From the NCBI GenBank assembly GCA_963930655.1, contig OZ005608.1:11966001-12030000 (forward strand): DNA of 64,000 nucleotides, given 5' to 3'. Every line of letters starts with the position of its first letter. The first letter of the stretch is position 1. The stretch is from Myrica gale. Taxonomy: Eukaryota; Streptophyta; Magnoliopsida; Fagales; Myricaceae. The notes beneath the pieces are model-generated. The model saw only the letters and a list, made by a program, of their open reading frames with translations, was not told where the DNA came from and did no database searches. A program made the translations under genes and the position numbers. Shown here in pieces: positions 34,310 to 46,438 of this stretch.

Positions 34310-34587
34310 AACATCTTTTTTCCCGCCCCCGAGAAGATTTTCGTGCGGAAAAAATATTTATCTGAACGGGATTAGATTTCCGCCGGTATTTGGAAACACT
34401 CCACTTTTCCGGTGCGAAAAAAGAAGACAAAAACTACATGACGAAATTTTGATTTTTCAAAAACTCGGATATTTTTTTGTCGCAATTCGGCGCGAAAAAG
34501 CTCTTTCAGCGACGTTGAATACCCGTGAATGGATGTATTTCCCCTGTGAGAGGGATCCATATAAGAAATCATTGCAACAAACATAAC

Positions 34588-34706
34588 GGGTGCGATCATA
34601 CCAGCACTAATGCACCGGATCCCATCAGAACTCCGCAGTTAAGCGTGCTTGGGCGAGAGTAGTACTAGGATGGGTGACCTCCTGGGAAGTCCTCGTGTTG
34701 CACCCC
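34588..34706 (+). rRNA. 5S rRNA: 5S rRNA gene, unit 90 (HOR copy 4)
   Basis: Consensus gene; R-g spacer. Confidence 0.97.
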
Positions 34707-34984
34707 AACATCTTTTTTACCGCCCCCGAGAAGATTTTCGTGCGGAAAAAATATTTATCTGAACGGGATTAGATTTCCGCCGGTATTTGGAAACACTCCA
34801 CTTTTCCGGTGCGAAAAACGAAGACGAAAACTACATGACGAAATTTTGATTTTTCAAAAACTCGGATATTTTTTTGTCGCAATTCGGCGCGAAAAACCTC
34901 TTTCAGCGACGTTGAATACCCGTGAATGGATGTATTTCCCCTGTGAGAGGGATCCATATAAGAAATCATTGCAACAACCATAAC

Positions 34985-35046
34985 GGGTGCGATCATACCA
35001 GCACTAATGCACCGGATCCCATCAGAACTCCGCAGGGTTGCACCCC
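34985..35046 (+). pseudogene. Truncated 5S pseudogene, unit 91 (HOR copy 5)
   Basis: Standard deletion; C at -7; L spacer. Confidence 0.95.
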
Positions 35047-35324
35047 AACATCTTTTTTCCCGCCCCCGAGAAGATTTTCGTGCGGAAAAAATATTTATCT
35101 GAACGGGATTAGATTTCCGCCGGTATTTGAAAACACTCCACTTTTCCGGTGCGAAAAACGAAGACGAAAACTACATGACGAAATTTTGATTTTTCAAAAA
35201 CTCCGATATTTTTTTGTAGCAATTCGGCGCGAAAAACCTCTTTCAGCGACGTTGAATACCCGTGAATGGATGTATTTCCCCTGTGAGAGGGATCCATATA
35301 AGAAATCATTGCAACAACCATAAC

Positions 35325-35443
35325 GGGTGCGATCATACCAGCACTAATGCACCGGATCCCATCAGAACTCCGCAGTTAAGCGTGCTTGGGCGAGAGTAGT
35401 ACTAGGATGGGTGACCTCCTGGGAAGTCCTCGTGTTGCACCCC
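35325..35443 (+). rRNA. 5S rRNA: 5S rRNA gene, unit 92 (HOR copy 5)
   Basis: Consensus gene with C at -7; R-t spacer. Confidence 0.97.
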
Positions 35444-35721
35444 AACATCTTTTTTCCCGCCCCCGAGAAGATTTTCGTGCGGAAAAAATATTTATCTGAA
35501 CGGGATTAGATTTCCGCCGGTATTTGAAAACACTCCACTTTTCCGGTGCGAAAAACGAAGACGAAAACTACATGACGAAATTTTGATTTTTCAAAAACTC
35601 GGATATTTTTTTGTCGCAATTCGGCTCGAAAAACCTCTTTCAGCGACGTTGAATACCCGTGAATGGATGTATTTCCCCTGTGAGAGGGATCCATATAAGA
35701 AATCATTGCAACAAACATAAC

Positions 35722-35840
35722 GGGTGCGATCATACCAGCACTAATGCACCGGATCCCATCAGAACTCCGCAGTTAAGCGTGCTTGGGCGAGAGTAGTACT
35801 AGGATGGGTGACCTCCTGGGAAGTCCTCGTGTTGCACCCC
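35722..35840 (+). rRNA. 5S rRNA: 5S rRNA gene, unit 93 (HOR copy 5)
   Basis: Consensus gene, G81; K spacer. Confidence 0.97.
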
Positions 35841-36118
35841 AACATCTTTTTTCCCGCCCCCGAGAAGATTTTCGTGCGGAAAAAATATTTATCTGAACGG
35901 GATTAGATTTCCGCCGGTATTTGGAAACACTCCACTTTTCCGGTGCGAAAAAAGAAGACAAAAACTACATGACGAAATTTTGATTTTTCAAAAACTCGGA
36001 TATTTTTTTGTCGCAATTCGGCGCGAAAAAGCTCTTTCAGCGACGTTGAATACCCGTGAATGGATGTATTTCCCCTGTGAGAGGGATCCATATAAGAAAT
36101 CATTGCAACAAACATAAC

Positions 36119-36237
36119 GGGTGCGATCATACCAGCACTAATGCACCGGATCCCATCAGAACTCCGCAGTTAAGCGTGCTTGGGCGAGAGTAGTACTAGG
36201 ATGGGTGACCTCCTGGGAAGTCCTCGTGTTGCACCCC
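36119..36237 (+). rRNA. 5S rRNA: 5S rRNA gene, unit 94 (HOR copy 5)
   Basis: Consensus gene; R-g spacer. Confidence 0.97.
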
Positions 36238-36515
36238 AACATCTTTTTTACCGCCCCCGAGAAGATTTTCGTGCGGAAAAAATATTTATCTGAACGGGAT
36301 TAGATTTCCGCCGGTATTTGGAAACACTCCACTTTTCCGGTGCGAAAAACGAAGACGAAAACTACATGACGAAATTTTGATTTTTCAAAAACTCGGATAT
36401 TTTTTTGTCGCAATTCGGCGCGAAAAACCTCTTTCAGCGACGTTGAATACCCGTGAATGGATGTATTTCCCCTGTGAGAGGGATCCATATAAGAAATCAT
36501 TGCAACAACCATAAC

Positions 36516-36577
36516 GGGTGCGATCATACCAGCACTAATGCACCGGATCCCATCAGAACTCCGCAGGGTTGCACCCC
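36516..36577 (+). pseudogene. Truncated 5S pseudogene, unit 95 (HOR copy 6)
   Basis: Standard deletion; C at -7; L spacer. Confidence 0.95.
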
Positions 36578-36855
36578 AACATCTTTTTTCCCGCCCCCGA
36601 GAAGATTTTCGTGCGGAAAAAATATTTATCTGAACGGGATTAGATTTCCGCCGGTATTTGAAAACACTCCACTTTTCCGGTGCGAAAAACGAAGACGAAA
36701 ACTACATGACGAAATTTTGATTTTTCAAAAACTCCGATATTTTTTTGTAGCAATTCGGCGCGAAAAACCTCTTTCAGCGACGTTGAATACCCGTGAATGG
36801 ATGTATTTCCCCTGTGAGAGGGATCCATATAAGAAATCATTGCAACAACCATAAC

Positions 36856-36974
36856 GGGTGCGATCATACCAGCACTAATGCACCGGATCCCATCAGAACT
36901 CCGCAGTTAAGCGTGCTTGGGCGAGAGTAGTACTAGGATGGGTGACCTCCTGGGAAGTCCTCGTGTTGCACCCC
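36856..36974 (+). rRNA. 5S rRNA: 5S rRNA gene, unit 96 (HOR copy 6)
   Basis: Consensus gene with C at -7; R-t spacer. Confidence 0.97.
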
Positions 36975-37252
36975 AACATCTTTTTTCCCGCCCCCGAGAA
37001 GATTTTCGTGCGGAAAAAATATTTATCTGAACGGGATTAGATTTCCGCCGGTATTTGAAAACACTCCACTTTTCCGGTGCGAAAAACGAAGACGAAAACT
37101 ACATGACGAAATTTTGATTTTTCAAAAACTCGGATATTTTTTTGTCGCAATTCGGCTCGAAAAACCTCTTTCAGCGACGTTGAATACCCGTGAATGGATG
37201 TATTTCCCCTGTGAGAGGGATCCATATAAGAAATCATTGCAACAAACATAAC

Positions 37253-37371
37253 GGGTGCGATCATACCAGCACTAATGCACCGGATCCCATCAGAACTCCG
37301 CAGTTAAGCGTGCTTGGGCGAGAGTAGTACTAGGATGGGTGACCTCCTGGGAAGTCCTCGTGTTGCACCCC
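37253..37371 (+). rRNA. 5S rRNA: 5S rRNA gene, unit 97 (HOR copy 6)
   Basis: Consensus gene; the last HOR copy with G81 at this place. K spacer. Confidence 0.97.
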
Positions 37372-37649
37372 AACATCTTTTTTCCCGCCCCCGAGAAGAT
37401 TTTCGTGCGGAAAAAATATTTATCTGAACGGGATTAGATTTCCGCCGGTATTTGGAAACACTCCACTTTTCCGGTGCGAAAAAAGAAGACAAAAACTACA
37501 TGACGAAATTTTGATTTTTCAAAAACTCGGATATTTTTTTGTCGCAATTCGGCGCGAAAAAGCTCTTTCAGCGACGTTGAATACCCGTGAATGGATGTAT
37601 TTCCCCTGTGAGAGGGATCCATATAAGAAATCATTGCAACAAACATAAC

Positions 37650-37768
37650 GGGTGCGATCATACCAGCACTAATGCACCGGATCCCATCAGAACTCCGCAG
37701 TTAAGCGTGCTTGGGCGAGAGTAGTACTAGGATGGGTGACCTCCTGGGAAGTCCTCGTGTTGCACCCC
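37650..37768 (+). rRNA. 5S rRNA: 5S rRNA gene, unit 98 (HOR copy 6)
   Basis: Consensus gene; R-g spacer. Confidence 0.97.
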
Positions 37769-38046
37769 AACATCTTTTTTACCGCCCCCGAGAAGATTTT
37801 CGTGCGGAAAAAATATTTATCTGAACGGGATTAGATTTCCGCCGGTATTTGGAAACACTCCACTTTTCCGGTGCGAAAAACGAAGACGAAAACTACATGA
37901 CGAAATTTTGATTTTTCAAAAACTCGGATATTTTTTTGTCGCAATTCGGCGCGAAAAACCTCTTTCAGCGACGTTGAATACCCGTGAATGGATGTATTTC
38001 CCCTGTGAGAGGGATCCATATAAGAAATCATTGCAACAACCATAAC

Positions 38047-38108
38047 GGGTGCGATCATACCAGCACTAATGCACCGGATCCCATCAGAACTCCGCAGGGT
38101 TGCACCCC
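38047..38108 (+). pseudogene. Truncated 5S pseudogene, unit 99 (HOR copy 7)
   Basis: Standard deletion; C at -7; L spacer. Confidence 0.95.
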
Positions 38109-38386
38109 AACATCTTTTTTCCCGCCCCCGAGAAGATTTTCGTGCGGAAAAAATATTTATCTGAACGGGATTAGATTTCCGCCGGTATTTGAAAACACTC
38201 CACTTTTCCGGTGCGAAAAACGAAGACGAAAACTACATGACGAAATTTTGATTTTTCAAAAACTCCGATATTTTTTTGTAGCAATTCGGCGCGAAAAACC
38301 TCTTTCAGCGACGTTGAATACCCGTGAATGGATGTATTTCCCCTGTGAGAGGGATCCATATAAGAAATCATTGCAACAACCATAAC

Positions 38387-38505
38387 GGGTGCGATCATAC
38401 CAGCACTAATGCACCGGATCCCATCAGAACTCCGCAGTTAAGCGTGCTTGGGCGAGAGTAGTACTAGGATGGGTGACCTCCTGGGAAGTCCTCGTGTTGC
38501 ACCCC
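38387..38505 (+). rRNA. 5S rRNA: 5S rRNA gene, unit 100 (HOR copy 7)
   Basis: Consensus gene with C at -7; R-t spacer. Confidence 0.97.
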
Positions 38506-38783
38506 AACATCTTTTTTCCCGCCCCCGAGAAGATTTTCGTGCGGAAAAAATATTTATCTGAACGGGATTAGATTTCCGCCGGTATTTGAAAACACTCCAC
38601 TTTTCCGGTGCGAAAAACGAAGACGAAAACTACATGACGAAATTTTGATTTTTCAAAAACTCGGATATTTTTTTGTCGCAATTCGGCTCGAAAAACCTCT
38701 TTCAGCGACGTTGAATACCCGTGAATGGATGTATTTCCCCTGTGAGAGGGATCCATATAAGAAATCATTGCAACAAACATAAC

Positions 38784-38902
38784 GGGTGCGATCATACCAG
38801 CACTAATGCACCGGATCCCATCAGAACTCCGCAGTTAAGCGTGCTTGGGCGAGAGTAGTACTACGATGGGTGACCTCCTGGGAAGTCCTCGTGTTGCACC
38901 CC
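38784..38902 (+). rRNA. 5S rRNA: 5S rRNA gene, unit 101 (HOR copy 7, G81C)
   Basis: G81C at 38864, the first of 11 copies; K spacer. Confidence 0.96.
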
Positions 38903-39180
38903 AACATCTTTTTTCCCGCCCCCGAGAAGATTTTCGTGCGGAAAAAATATTTATCTGAACGGGATTAGATTTCCGCCGGTATTTGGAAACACTCCACTTT
39001 TCCGGTGCGAAAAAAGAAGACAAAAACTACATGACGAAATTTTGATTTTTCAAAAACTCGGATATTTTTTTGTCGCAATTCGGCGCGAAAAAGCTCTTTC
39101 AGCGACGTTGAATACCCGTGAATGGATGTATTTCCCCTGTGAGAGGGATCCATATAAGAAATCATTGCAACAAACATAAC

Positions 39181-39299
39181 GGGTGCGATCATACCAGCAC
39201 TAATGCACCGGATCCCATCAGAACTCCGCAGTGAAGCGTGCTTGGGCGAGAGTAGTACTAGGATGGGTGACCTCCTGGGAAGTCCTCGTGTTGCACCCC
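39181..39299 (+). rRNA. 5S rRNA: 5S rRNA gene, unit 102 (HOR copy 7, T53G)
   Basis: T53G at 39233, in box A; shared only with unit 114. R-g spacer. Confidence 0.96.
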
Positions 39300-39577
39300 A
39301 ACATCTTTTTTACCGCCCCCGAGAAGATTTTCGTGCGGAAAAAATATTTATCTGAACGGGATTAGATTTCCGCCGGTATTTGGAAACACTCCACTTTTCC
39401 GGTGCGAAAAACGAAGACGAAAACTACATGACGAAATTTTGATTTTTCAAAAACTCGGATATTTTTTTGTCGCAATTCGGCGCGAAAAACCTCTTTCAGC
39501 GACGTTGAATACCCGTGAATGGATGTATTTCCCCTGTGAGAGGGATCCATATAAGAAATCATTGCAACAACCATAAC

Positions 39578-39639
39578 GGGTGCGATCATACCAGCACTAA
39601 TGCACCGGATCCCATCAGAACTCCGCAGGGTTGCACCCC
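39578..39639 (+). pseudogene. Truncated 5S pseudogene, unit 103 (HOR copy 8)
   Basis: Standard deletion; C at -7; L spacer. Confidence 0.95.
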
Positions 39640-39917
39640 AACATCTTTTTTCCCGCCCCCGAGAAGATTTTCGTGCGGAAAAAATATTTATCTGAACGGG
39701 ATTAGATTTCCGCCGGTATTTGAAAACACTCCACTTTTCCGGTGCGAAAAACGAAGACGAAAACTACATGACGAAATTTTGATTTTTCAAAAACTCCGAT
39801 ATTTTTTTGTAGCAATTCGGCGCGAAAAACCTCTTTCAGCGACGTTGAATACCCGTGAATGGATGTATTTCCCCTGTGAGAGGGATCCATATAAGAAATC
39901 ATTGCAACAACCATAAC

Positions 39918-40036
39918 GGGTGCGATCATACCAGCACTAATGCACCGGATCCCATCAGAACTCCGCAGTTAAGCGTGCTTGGGCGAGAGTAGTACTAGGA
40001 TGGGTGACCTCCTGGGAAGTCCTCGTGTTGCACCCC
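39918..40036 (+). rRNA. 5S rRNA: 5S rRNA gene, unit 104 (HOR copy 8)
   Basis: Consensus gene with C at -7; R-t spacer. Confidence 0.97.
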
Positions 40037-40314
40037 AACATCTTTTTTCCCGCCCCCGAGAAGATTTTCGTGCGGAAAAAATATTTATCTGAACGGGATT
40101 AGATTTCCGCCGGTATTTGAAAACACTCCACTTTTCCGGTGCGAAAAACGAAGACGAAAACTACATGACGAAATTTTGATTTTTCAAAAACTCGGATATT
40201 TTTTTGTCGCAATTCGGCTCGAAAAACCTCTTTCAGCGACGTTGAATACCCGTGAATGGATGTATTTCCCCTGTGAGAGGGATCCATATAAGAAATCATT
40301 GCAACAAACATAAC

Positions 40315-40433
40315 GGGTGCGATCATACCAGCACTAATGCACCGGATCCCATCAGAACTCCGCAGTTAAGCGTGCTTGGGCGAGAGTAGTACTACGATGG
40401 GTGACCTCCTGGGAAGTCCTCGTGTTGCACCCC
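40315..40433 (+). rRNA. 5S rRNA: 5S rRNA gene, unit 105 (HOR copy 8, G81C)
   Basis: G81C at 40395; K spacer. Confidence 0.96.
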
Positions 40434-40711
40434 AACATCTTTTTTCCCGCCCCCGAGAAGATTTTCGTGCGGAAAAAATATTTATCTGAACGGGATTAGA
40501 TTTCCGCCGGTATTTGGAAACACTCCACTTTTCCGGTGCGAAAAAAGAAGACAAAAACTACATGACGAAATTTTGATTTTTCAAAAACTCGGATATTTTT
40601 TTGTCGCAATTCGGCGCGAAAAAGCTCTTTCAGCGACGTTGAATACCCGTGAATGGATGTATTTCCCCTGTGAGAGGGATCCATATAAGAAATCATTGCA
40701 ACAAACATAAC

Positions 40712-40830
40712 GGGTGCGATCATACCAGCACTAATGCACCGGATCCCATCAGAACTCCGCAGTTAAGCGTGCTTGGGCGAGAGTAGTACTAGGATGGGTG
40801 ACCTCCTGGGAAGTCCTCGTGTTGCACCCC
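40712..40830 (+). rRNA. 5S rRNA: 5S rRNA gene, unit 106 (HOR copy 8)
   Basis: Consensus gene; R-g spacer. Confidence 0.97.
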
Positions 40831-41108
40831 AACATCTTTTTTACCGCCCCCGAGAAGATTTTCGTGCGGAAAAAATATTTATCTGAACGGGATTAGATTT
40901 CCGCCGGTATTTGGAAACACTCCACTTTTCCGGTGCGAAAAACGAAGACGAAAACTACATGACGAAATTTTGATTTTTCAAAAACTCGGATATTTTTTTG
41001 TCGCAATTCGGCGCGAAAAACCTCTTTCAGCGACGTTGAATACCCGTGAATGGATGTATTTCCCCTGTGAGAGGGATCCATATAAGAAATCATTGCAACA
41101 ACCATAAC

Positions 41109-41170
41109 GGGTGCGATCATACCAGCACTAATGCACCGGATCCCATCAGAACTCCGCAGGGTTGCACCCC
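41109..41170 (+). pseudogene. Truncated 5S pseudogene, unit 107 (HOR copy 9)
   Basis: Standard deletion; C at -7; L spacer. Confidence 0.95.
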
Positions 41171-41448
41171 AACATCTTTTTTCCCGCCCCCGAGAAGATT
41201 TTCGTGCGGAAAAAATATTTATCTGAACGGGATTAGATTTCCGCCGGTATTTGAAAACACTCCACTTTTCCGGTGCGAAAAACGAAGACGAAAACTACAT
41301 GACGAAATTTTGATTTTTCAAAAACTCCGATATTTTTTTGTAGCAATTCGGCGCGAAAAACCTCTTTCAGCGACGTTGAATACCCGTGAATGGATGTATT
41401 TCCCCTGTGAGAGGGATCCATATAAGAAATCATTGCAACAACCATAAC

Positions 41449-41567
41449 GGGTGCGATCATACCAGCACTAATGCACCGGATCCCATCAGAACTCCGCAGT
41501 TAAGCGTGCTTGGGCGAGAGTAGTACTAGGATGGGTGACCTCCTGGGAAGTCCTCGTGTTGCACCCC
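41449..41567 (+). rRNA. 5S rRNA: 5S rRNA gene, unit 108 (HOR copy 9)
   Basis: Consensus gene with C at -7; R-t spacer. Confidence 0.97.
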
Positions 41568-41845
41568 AACATCTTTTTTCCCGCCCCCGAGAAGATTTTC
41601 GTGCGGAAAAAATATTTATCTGAACGGGATTAGATTTCCGCCGGTATTTGAAAACACTCCACTTTTCCGGTGCGAAAAACGAAGACGAAAACTACATGAC
41701 GAAATTTTGATTTTTCAAAAACTCGGATATTTTTTTGTCGCAATTCGGCTCGAAAAACCTCTTTCAGCGACGTTGAATACCCGTGAATGGATGTATTTCC
41801 CCTGTGAGAGGGATCCATATAAGAAATCATTGCAACAAACATAAC

Positions 41846-41964
41846 GGGTGCGATCATACCAGCACTAATGCACCGGATCCCATCAGAACTCCGCAGTTAA
41901 GCGTGCTTGGGCGAGAGTAGTACTACGATGGGTGACCTCCTGGGAAGTCCTCGTGTTGCACCCC
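41846..41964 (+). rRNA. 5S rRNA: 5S rRNA gene, unit 109 (HOR copy 9, G81C)
   Basis: G81C at 41926; K spacer. Confidence 0.96.
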
Positions 41965-42242
41965 AACATCTTTTTTCCCGCCCCCGAGAAGATTTTCGTG
42001 CGGAAAAAATATTTATCTGAACGGGATTAGATTTCCGCCGGTATTTGGAAACACTCCACTTTTCCGGTGCGAAAAAAGAAGACAAAAACTACATGACGAA
42101 ATTTTGATTTTTCAAAAACTCGGATATTTTTTTGTCGCAATTCGGCGCGAAAAAGCTCTTTCAGCGACGTTGAATACCCGTGAATGGATGTATTTCCCCT
42201 GTGAGAGGGATCCATATAAGAAATCATTGCAACAAACATAAC

Positions 42243-42361
42243 GGGTGCGATCATACCAGCACTAATGCACCGGATCCCATCAGAACTCCGCAGTTAAGCG
42301 TGCTTGGGCGAGAGTAGTACTAGGATGGGTGACCTCCTGGGAAGTCCTCGTGTTGCACCCC
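42243..42361 (+). rRNA. 5S rRNA: 5S rRNA gene, unit 110 (HOR copy 9)
   Basis: Consensus gene; R-g spacer. Confidence 0.97.
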
Positions 42362-42639
42362 AACATCTTTTTTACCGCCCCCGAGAAGATTTTCGTGCGG
42401 AAAAAATATTTATCTGAACGGGATTAGATTTCCGCCGGTATTTGGAAACACTCCACTTTTCCGGTGCGAAAAACGAAGACGAAAACTACATGACGAAATT
42501 TTGATTTTTCAAAAACTCGGATATTTTTTTGTCGCAATTCGGCGCGAAAAACCTCTTTCAGCGACGTTGAATACCCGTGAATGGATGTATTTCCCCTGTG
42601 AGAGGGATCCATATAAGAAATCATTGCAACAACCATAAC

Positions 42640-42701
42640 GGGTGCGATCATACCAGCACTAATGCACCGGATCCCATCAGAACTCCGCAGGGTTGCACCC
42701 C
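42640..42701 (+). pseudogene. Truncated 5S pseudogene, unit 111 (HOR copy 10)
   Basis: Standard deletion; C at -7; L spacer. Confidence 0.95.
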
Positions 42702-42979
42702 AACATCTTTTTTCCCGCCCCCGAGAAGATTTTCGTGCGGAAAAAATATTTATCTGAACGGGATTAGATTTCCGCCGGTATTTGAAAACACTCCACTTTT
42801 CCGGTGCGAAAAACGAAGACGAAAACTACATGACGAAATTTTGATTTTTCAAAAACTCCGATATTTTTTTGTAGCAATTCGGCGCGAAAAACCTCTTTCA
42901 GCGACGTTGAATACCCGTGAATGGATGTATTTCCCCTGTGAGAGGGATCCATATAAGAAATCATTGCAACAACCATAAC

Positions 42980-43098
42980 GGGTGCGATCATACCAGCACT
43001 AATGCACCGGATCCCATCAGAACTCCGCAGTTAAGCGTGCTTGGGCGAGAGTAGTACTAGGATGGGTGACCTCCTGGGAAGTCCTCGTGTTGCACCCC
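42980..43098 (+). rRNA. 5S rRNA: 5S rRNA gene, unit 112 (HOR copy 10)
   Basis: Consensus gene with C at -7; R-t spacer. Confidence 0.97.
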
Positions 43099-43376
43099 AA
43101 CATCTTTTTTCCCGCCCCCGAGAAGATTTTCGTGCGGAAAAAATATTTATCTGAACGGGATTAGATTTCCGCCGGTATTTGAAAACACTCCACTTTTCCG
43201 GTGCGAAAAACGAAGACGAAAACTACATGACGAAATTTTGATTTTTCAAAAACTCGGATATTTTTTTGTCGCAATTCGGCTCGAAAAACCTCTTTCAGCG
43301 ACGTTGAATACCCGTGAATGGATGTATTTCCCCTGTGAGAGGGATCCATATAAGAAATCATTGCAACAAACATAAC

Positions 43377-43495
43377 GGGTGCGATCATACCAGCACTAAT
43401 GCACCGGATCCCATCAGAACTCCGCAGTTAAGCGTGCTTGGGCGAGAGTAGTACTACGATGGGTGACCTCCTGGGAAGTCCTCGTGTTGCACCCC
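43377..43495 (+). rRNA. 5S rRNA: 5S rRNA gene, unit 113 (HOR copy 10, G81C)
   Basis: G81C at 43457; K spacer. Confidence 0.96.
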
Positions 43496-43773
43496 AACAT
43501 CTTTTTTCCCGCCCCCGAGAAGATTTTCGTGCGGAAAAAATATTTATCTGAACGGGATTAGATTTCCGCCGGTATTTGGAAACACTCCACTTTTCCGGTG
43601 CGAAAAAAGAAGACAAAAACTACATGACGAAATTTTGATTTTTCAAAAACTCGGATATTTTTTTGTCGCAATTCGGCGCGAAAAAGCTCTTTCAGCGACG
43701 TTGAATACCCGTGAATGGATGTATTTCCCCTGTGAGAGGGATCCATATAAGAAATCATTGCAACAAACATAAC

Positions 43774-43892
43774 GGGTGCGATCATACCAGCACTAATGCA
43801 CCGGATCCCATCAGAACTCCGCAGTGAAGCGTGCTTGGGCGAGAGTAGTACTAGGATGGGTGACCTCCTGGGAAGTCCTCGTGTTGCACCCC
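43774..43892 (+). rRNA. 5S rRNA: 5S rRNA gene, unit 114 (HOR copy 10, T53G)
   Basis: T53G at 43826, exactly three HOR lengths (4,593 bp) after the other T53G copy. R-g spacer. Confidence 0.96.
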
Positions 43893-44170
43893 AACATCTT
43901 TTTTACCGCCCCCGAGAAGATTTTCGTGCGGAAAAAATATTTATCTGAACGGGATTAGATTTCCGCCGGTATTTGGAAACACTCCACTTTTCCGGTGCGA
44001 AAAACGAAGACGAAAACTACATGACGAAATTTTGATTTTTCAAAAACTCGGATATTTTTTTGTCGCAATTCGGCGCGAAAAACCTCTTTCAGCGACGTTG
44101 AATACCCGTGAATGGATGTATTTCCCCTGTGAGAGGGATCCATATAAGAAATCATTGCAACAACCATAAC

Positions 44171-44232
44171 GGGTGCGATCATACCAGCACTAATGCACCG
44201 GATCCCATCAGAACTCCGCAGGGTTGCACCCC
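44171..44232 (+). pseudogene. Truncated 5S pseudogene, unit 115 (HOR copy 11)
   Basis: Standard deletion; C at -7; L spacer. Confidence 0.95.
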
Positions 44233-44510
44233 AACATCTTTTTTCCCGCCCCCGAGAAGATTTTCGTGCGGAAAAAATATTTATCTGAACGGGATTAGAT
44301 TTCCGCCGGTATTTGAAAACACTCCACTTTTCCGGTGCGAAAAACGAAGACGAAAACTACATGACGAAATTTTGATTTTTCAAAAACTCCGATATTTTTT
44401 TGTAGCAATTCGGCGCGAAAAACCTCTTTCAGCGACGTTGAATACCCGTGAATGGATGTATTTCCCCTGTGAGAGGGATCCATATAAGAAATCATTGCAA
44501 CAACCATAAC

Positions 44511-44629
44511 GGGTGCGATCATACCAGCACTAATGCACCGGATCCCATCAGAACTCCGCAGTTAAGCGTGCTTGGGCGAGAGTAGTACTAGGATGGGTGA
44601 CCTCCTGGGAAGTCCTCGTGTTGCACCCC
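44511..44629 (+). rRNA. 5S rRNA: 5S rRNA gene, unit 116 (HOR copy 11)
   Basis: Consensus gene with C at -7; R-t spacer. Confidence 0.97.
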
Positions 44630-44907
44630 AACATCTTTTTTCCCGCCCCCGAGAAGATTTTCGTGCGGAAAAAATATTTATCTGAACGGGATTAGATTTC
44701 CGCCGGTATTTGAAAACACTCCACTTTTCCGGTGCGAAAAACGAAGACGAAAACTACATGACGAAATTTTGATTTTTCAAAAACTCGGATATTTTTTTGT
44801 CGCAATTCGGCTCGAAAAACCTCTTTCAGCGACGTTGAATACCCGTGAATGGATGTATTTCCCCTGTGAGAGGGATCCATATAAGAAATCATTGCAACAA
44901 ACATAAC

Positions 44908-45026
44908 GGGTGCGATCATACCAGCACTAATGCACCGGATCCCATCAGAACTCCGCAGTTAAGCGTGCTTGGGCGAGAGTAGTACTACGATGGGTGACCT
45001 CCTGGGAAGTCCTCGTGTTGCACCCC
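44908..45026 (+). rRNA. 5S rRNA: 5S rRNA gene, unit 117 (HOR copy 11, G81C)
   Basis: G81C at 44988; K spacer. Confidence 0.96.
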
Positions 45027-45304
45027 AACATCTTTTTTCCCGCCCCCGAGAAGATTTTCGTGCGGAAAAAATATTTATCTGAACGGGATTAGATTTCCGC
45101 CGGTATTTGGAAACACTCCACTTTTCCGGTGCGAAAAAAGAAGACAAAAACTACATGACGAAATTTTGATTTTTCAAAAACTCGGATATTTTTTTGTCGC
45201 AATTCGGCGCGAAAAAGCTCTTTCAGCGACGTTGAATACCCGTGAATGGATGTATTTCCCCTGTGAGAGGGATCCATATAAGAAATCATTGCAACAAACA
45301 TAAC

Positions 45305-45423
45305 GGGTGCGATCATACCAGCACTAATGCACCGGATCCCATCAGAACTCCGCAGTTAAGCGTGCTTGGGCGAGAGTAGTACTAGGATGGGTGACCTCCT
45401 GGGAAGTCCTCGTGTTGCACCCC
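45305..45423 (+). rRNA. 5S rRNA: 5S rRNA gene, unit 118 (HOR copy 11)
   Basis: Consensus gene; R-g spacer. Confidence 0.97.
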
Positions 45424-45701
45424 AACATCTTTTTTACCGCCCCCGAGAAGATTTTCGTGCGGAAAAAATATTTATCTGAACGGGATTAGATTTCCGCCGG
45501 TATTTGGAAACACTCCACTTTTCCGGTGCGAAAAACGAAGACGAAAACTACATGACGAAATTTTGATTTTTCAAAAACTCGGATATTTTTTTGTCGCAAT
45601 TCGGCGCGAAAAACCTCTTTCAGCGACGTTGAATACCCGTGAATGGATGTATTTCCCCTGTGAGAGGGATCCATATAAGAAATCATTGCAACAACCATAA
45701 C

Positions 45702-45763
45702 GGGTGCGATCATACCAGCACTAATGCACCGGATCCCATCAGAACTCCGCAGGGTTGCACCCC
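45702..45763 (+). pseudogene. Truncated 5S pseudogene, unit 119 (HOR copy 12)
   Basis: Standard deletion; C at -7; L spacer. Confidence 0.95.
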
Positions 45764-46041
45764 AACATCTTTTTTCCCGCCCCCGAGAAGATTTTCGTGC
45801 GGAAAAAATATTTATCTGAACGGGATTAGATTTCCGCCGGTATTTGAAAACACTCCACTTTTCCGGTGCGAAAAACGAAGACGAAAACTACATGACGAAA
45901 TTTTGATTTTTCAAAAACTCCGATATTTTTTTGTAGCAATTCGGCGCGAAAAACCTCTTTCAGCGACGTTGAATACCCGTGAATGGATGTATTTCCCCTG
46001 TGAGAGGGATCCATATAAGAAATCATTGCAACAACCATAAC

Positions 46042-46160
46042 GGGTGCGATCATACCAGCACTAATGCACCGGATCCCATCAGAACTCCGCAGTTAAGCGT
46101 GCTTGGGCGAGAGTAGTACTAGGATGGGTGACCTCCTGGGAAGTCCTCGTGTTGCACCCC
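46042..46160 (+). rRNA. 5S rRNA: 5S rRNA gene, unit 120 (HOR copy 12)
   Basis: Consensus gene with C at -7; R-t spacer. Confidence 0.97.
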
Positions 46161-46438
46161 AACATCTTTTTTCCCGCCCCCGAGAAGATTTTCGTGCGGA
46201 AAAAATATTTATCTGAACGGGATTAGATTTCCGCCGGTATTTGAAAACACTCCACTTTTCCGGTGCGAAAAACGAAGACGAAAACTACATGACGAAATTT
46301 TGATTTTTCAAAAACTCGGATATTTTTTTGTCGCAATTCGGCTCGAAAAACCTCTTTCAGCGACGTTGAATACCCGTGAATGGATGTATTTCCCCTGTGA
46401 GAGGGATCCATATAAGAAATCATTGCAACAAACATAAC

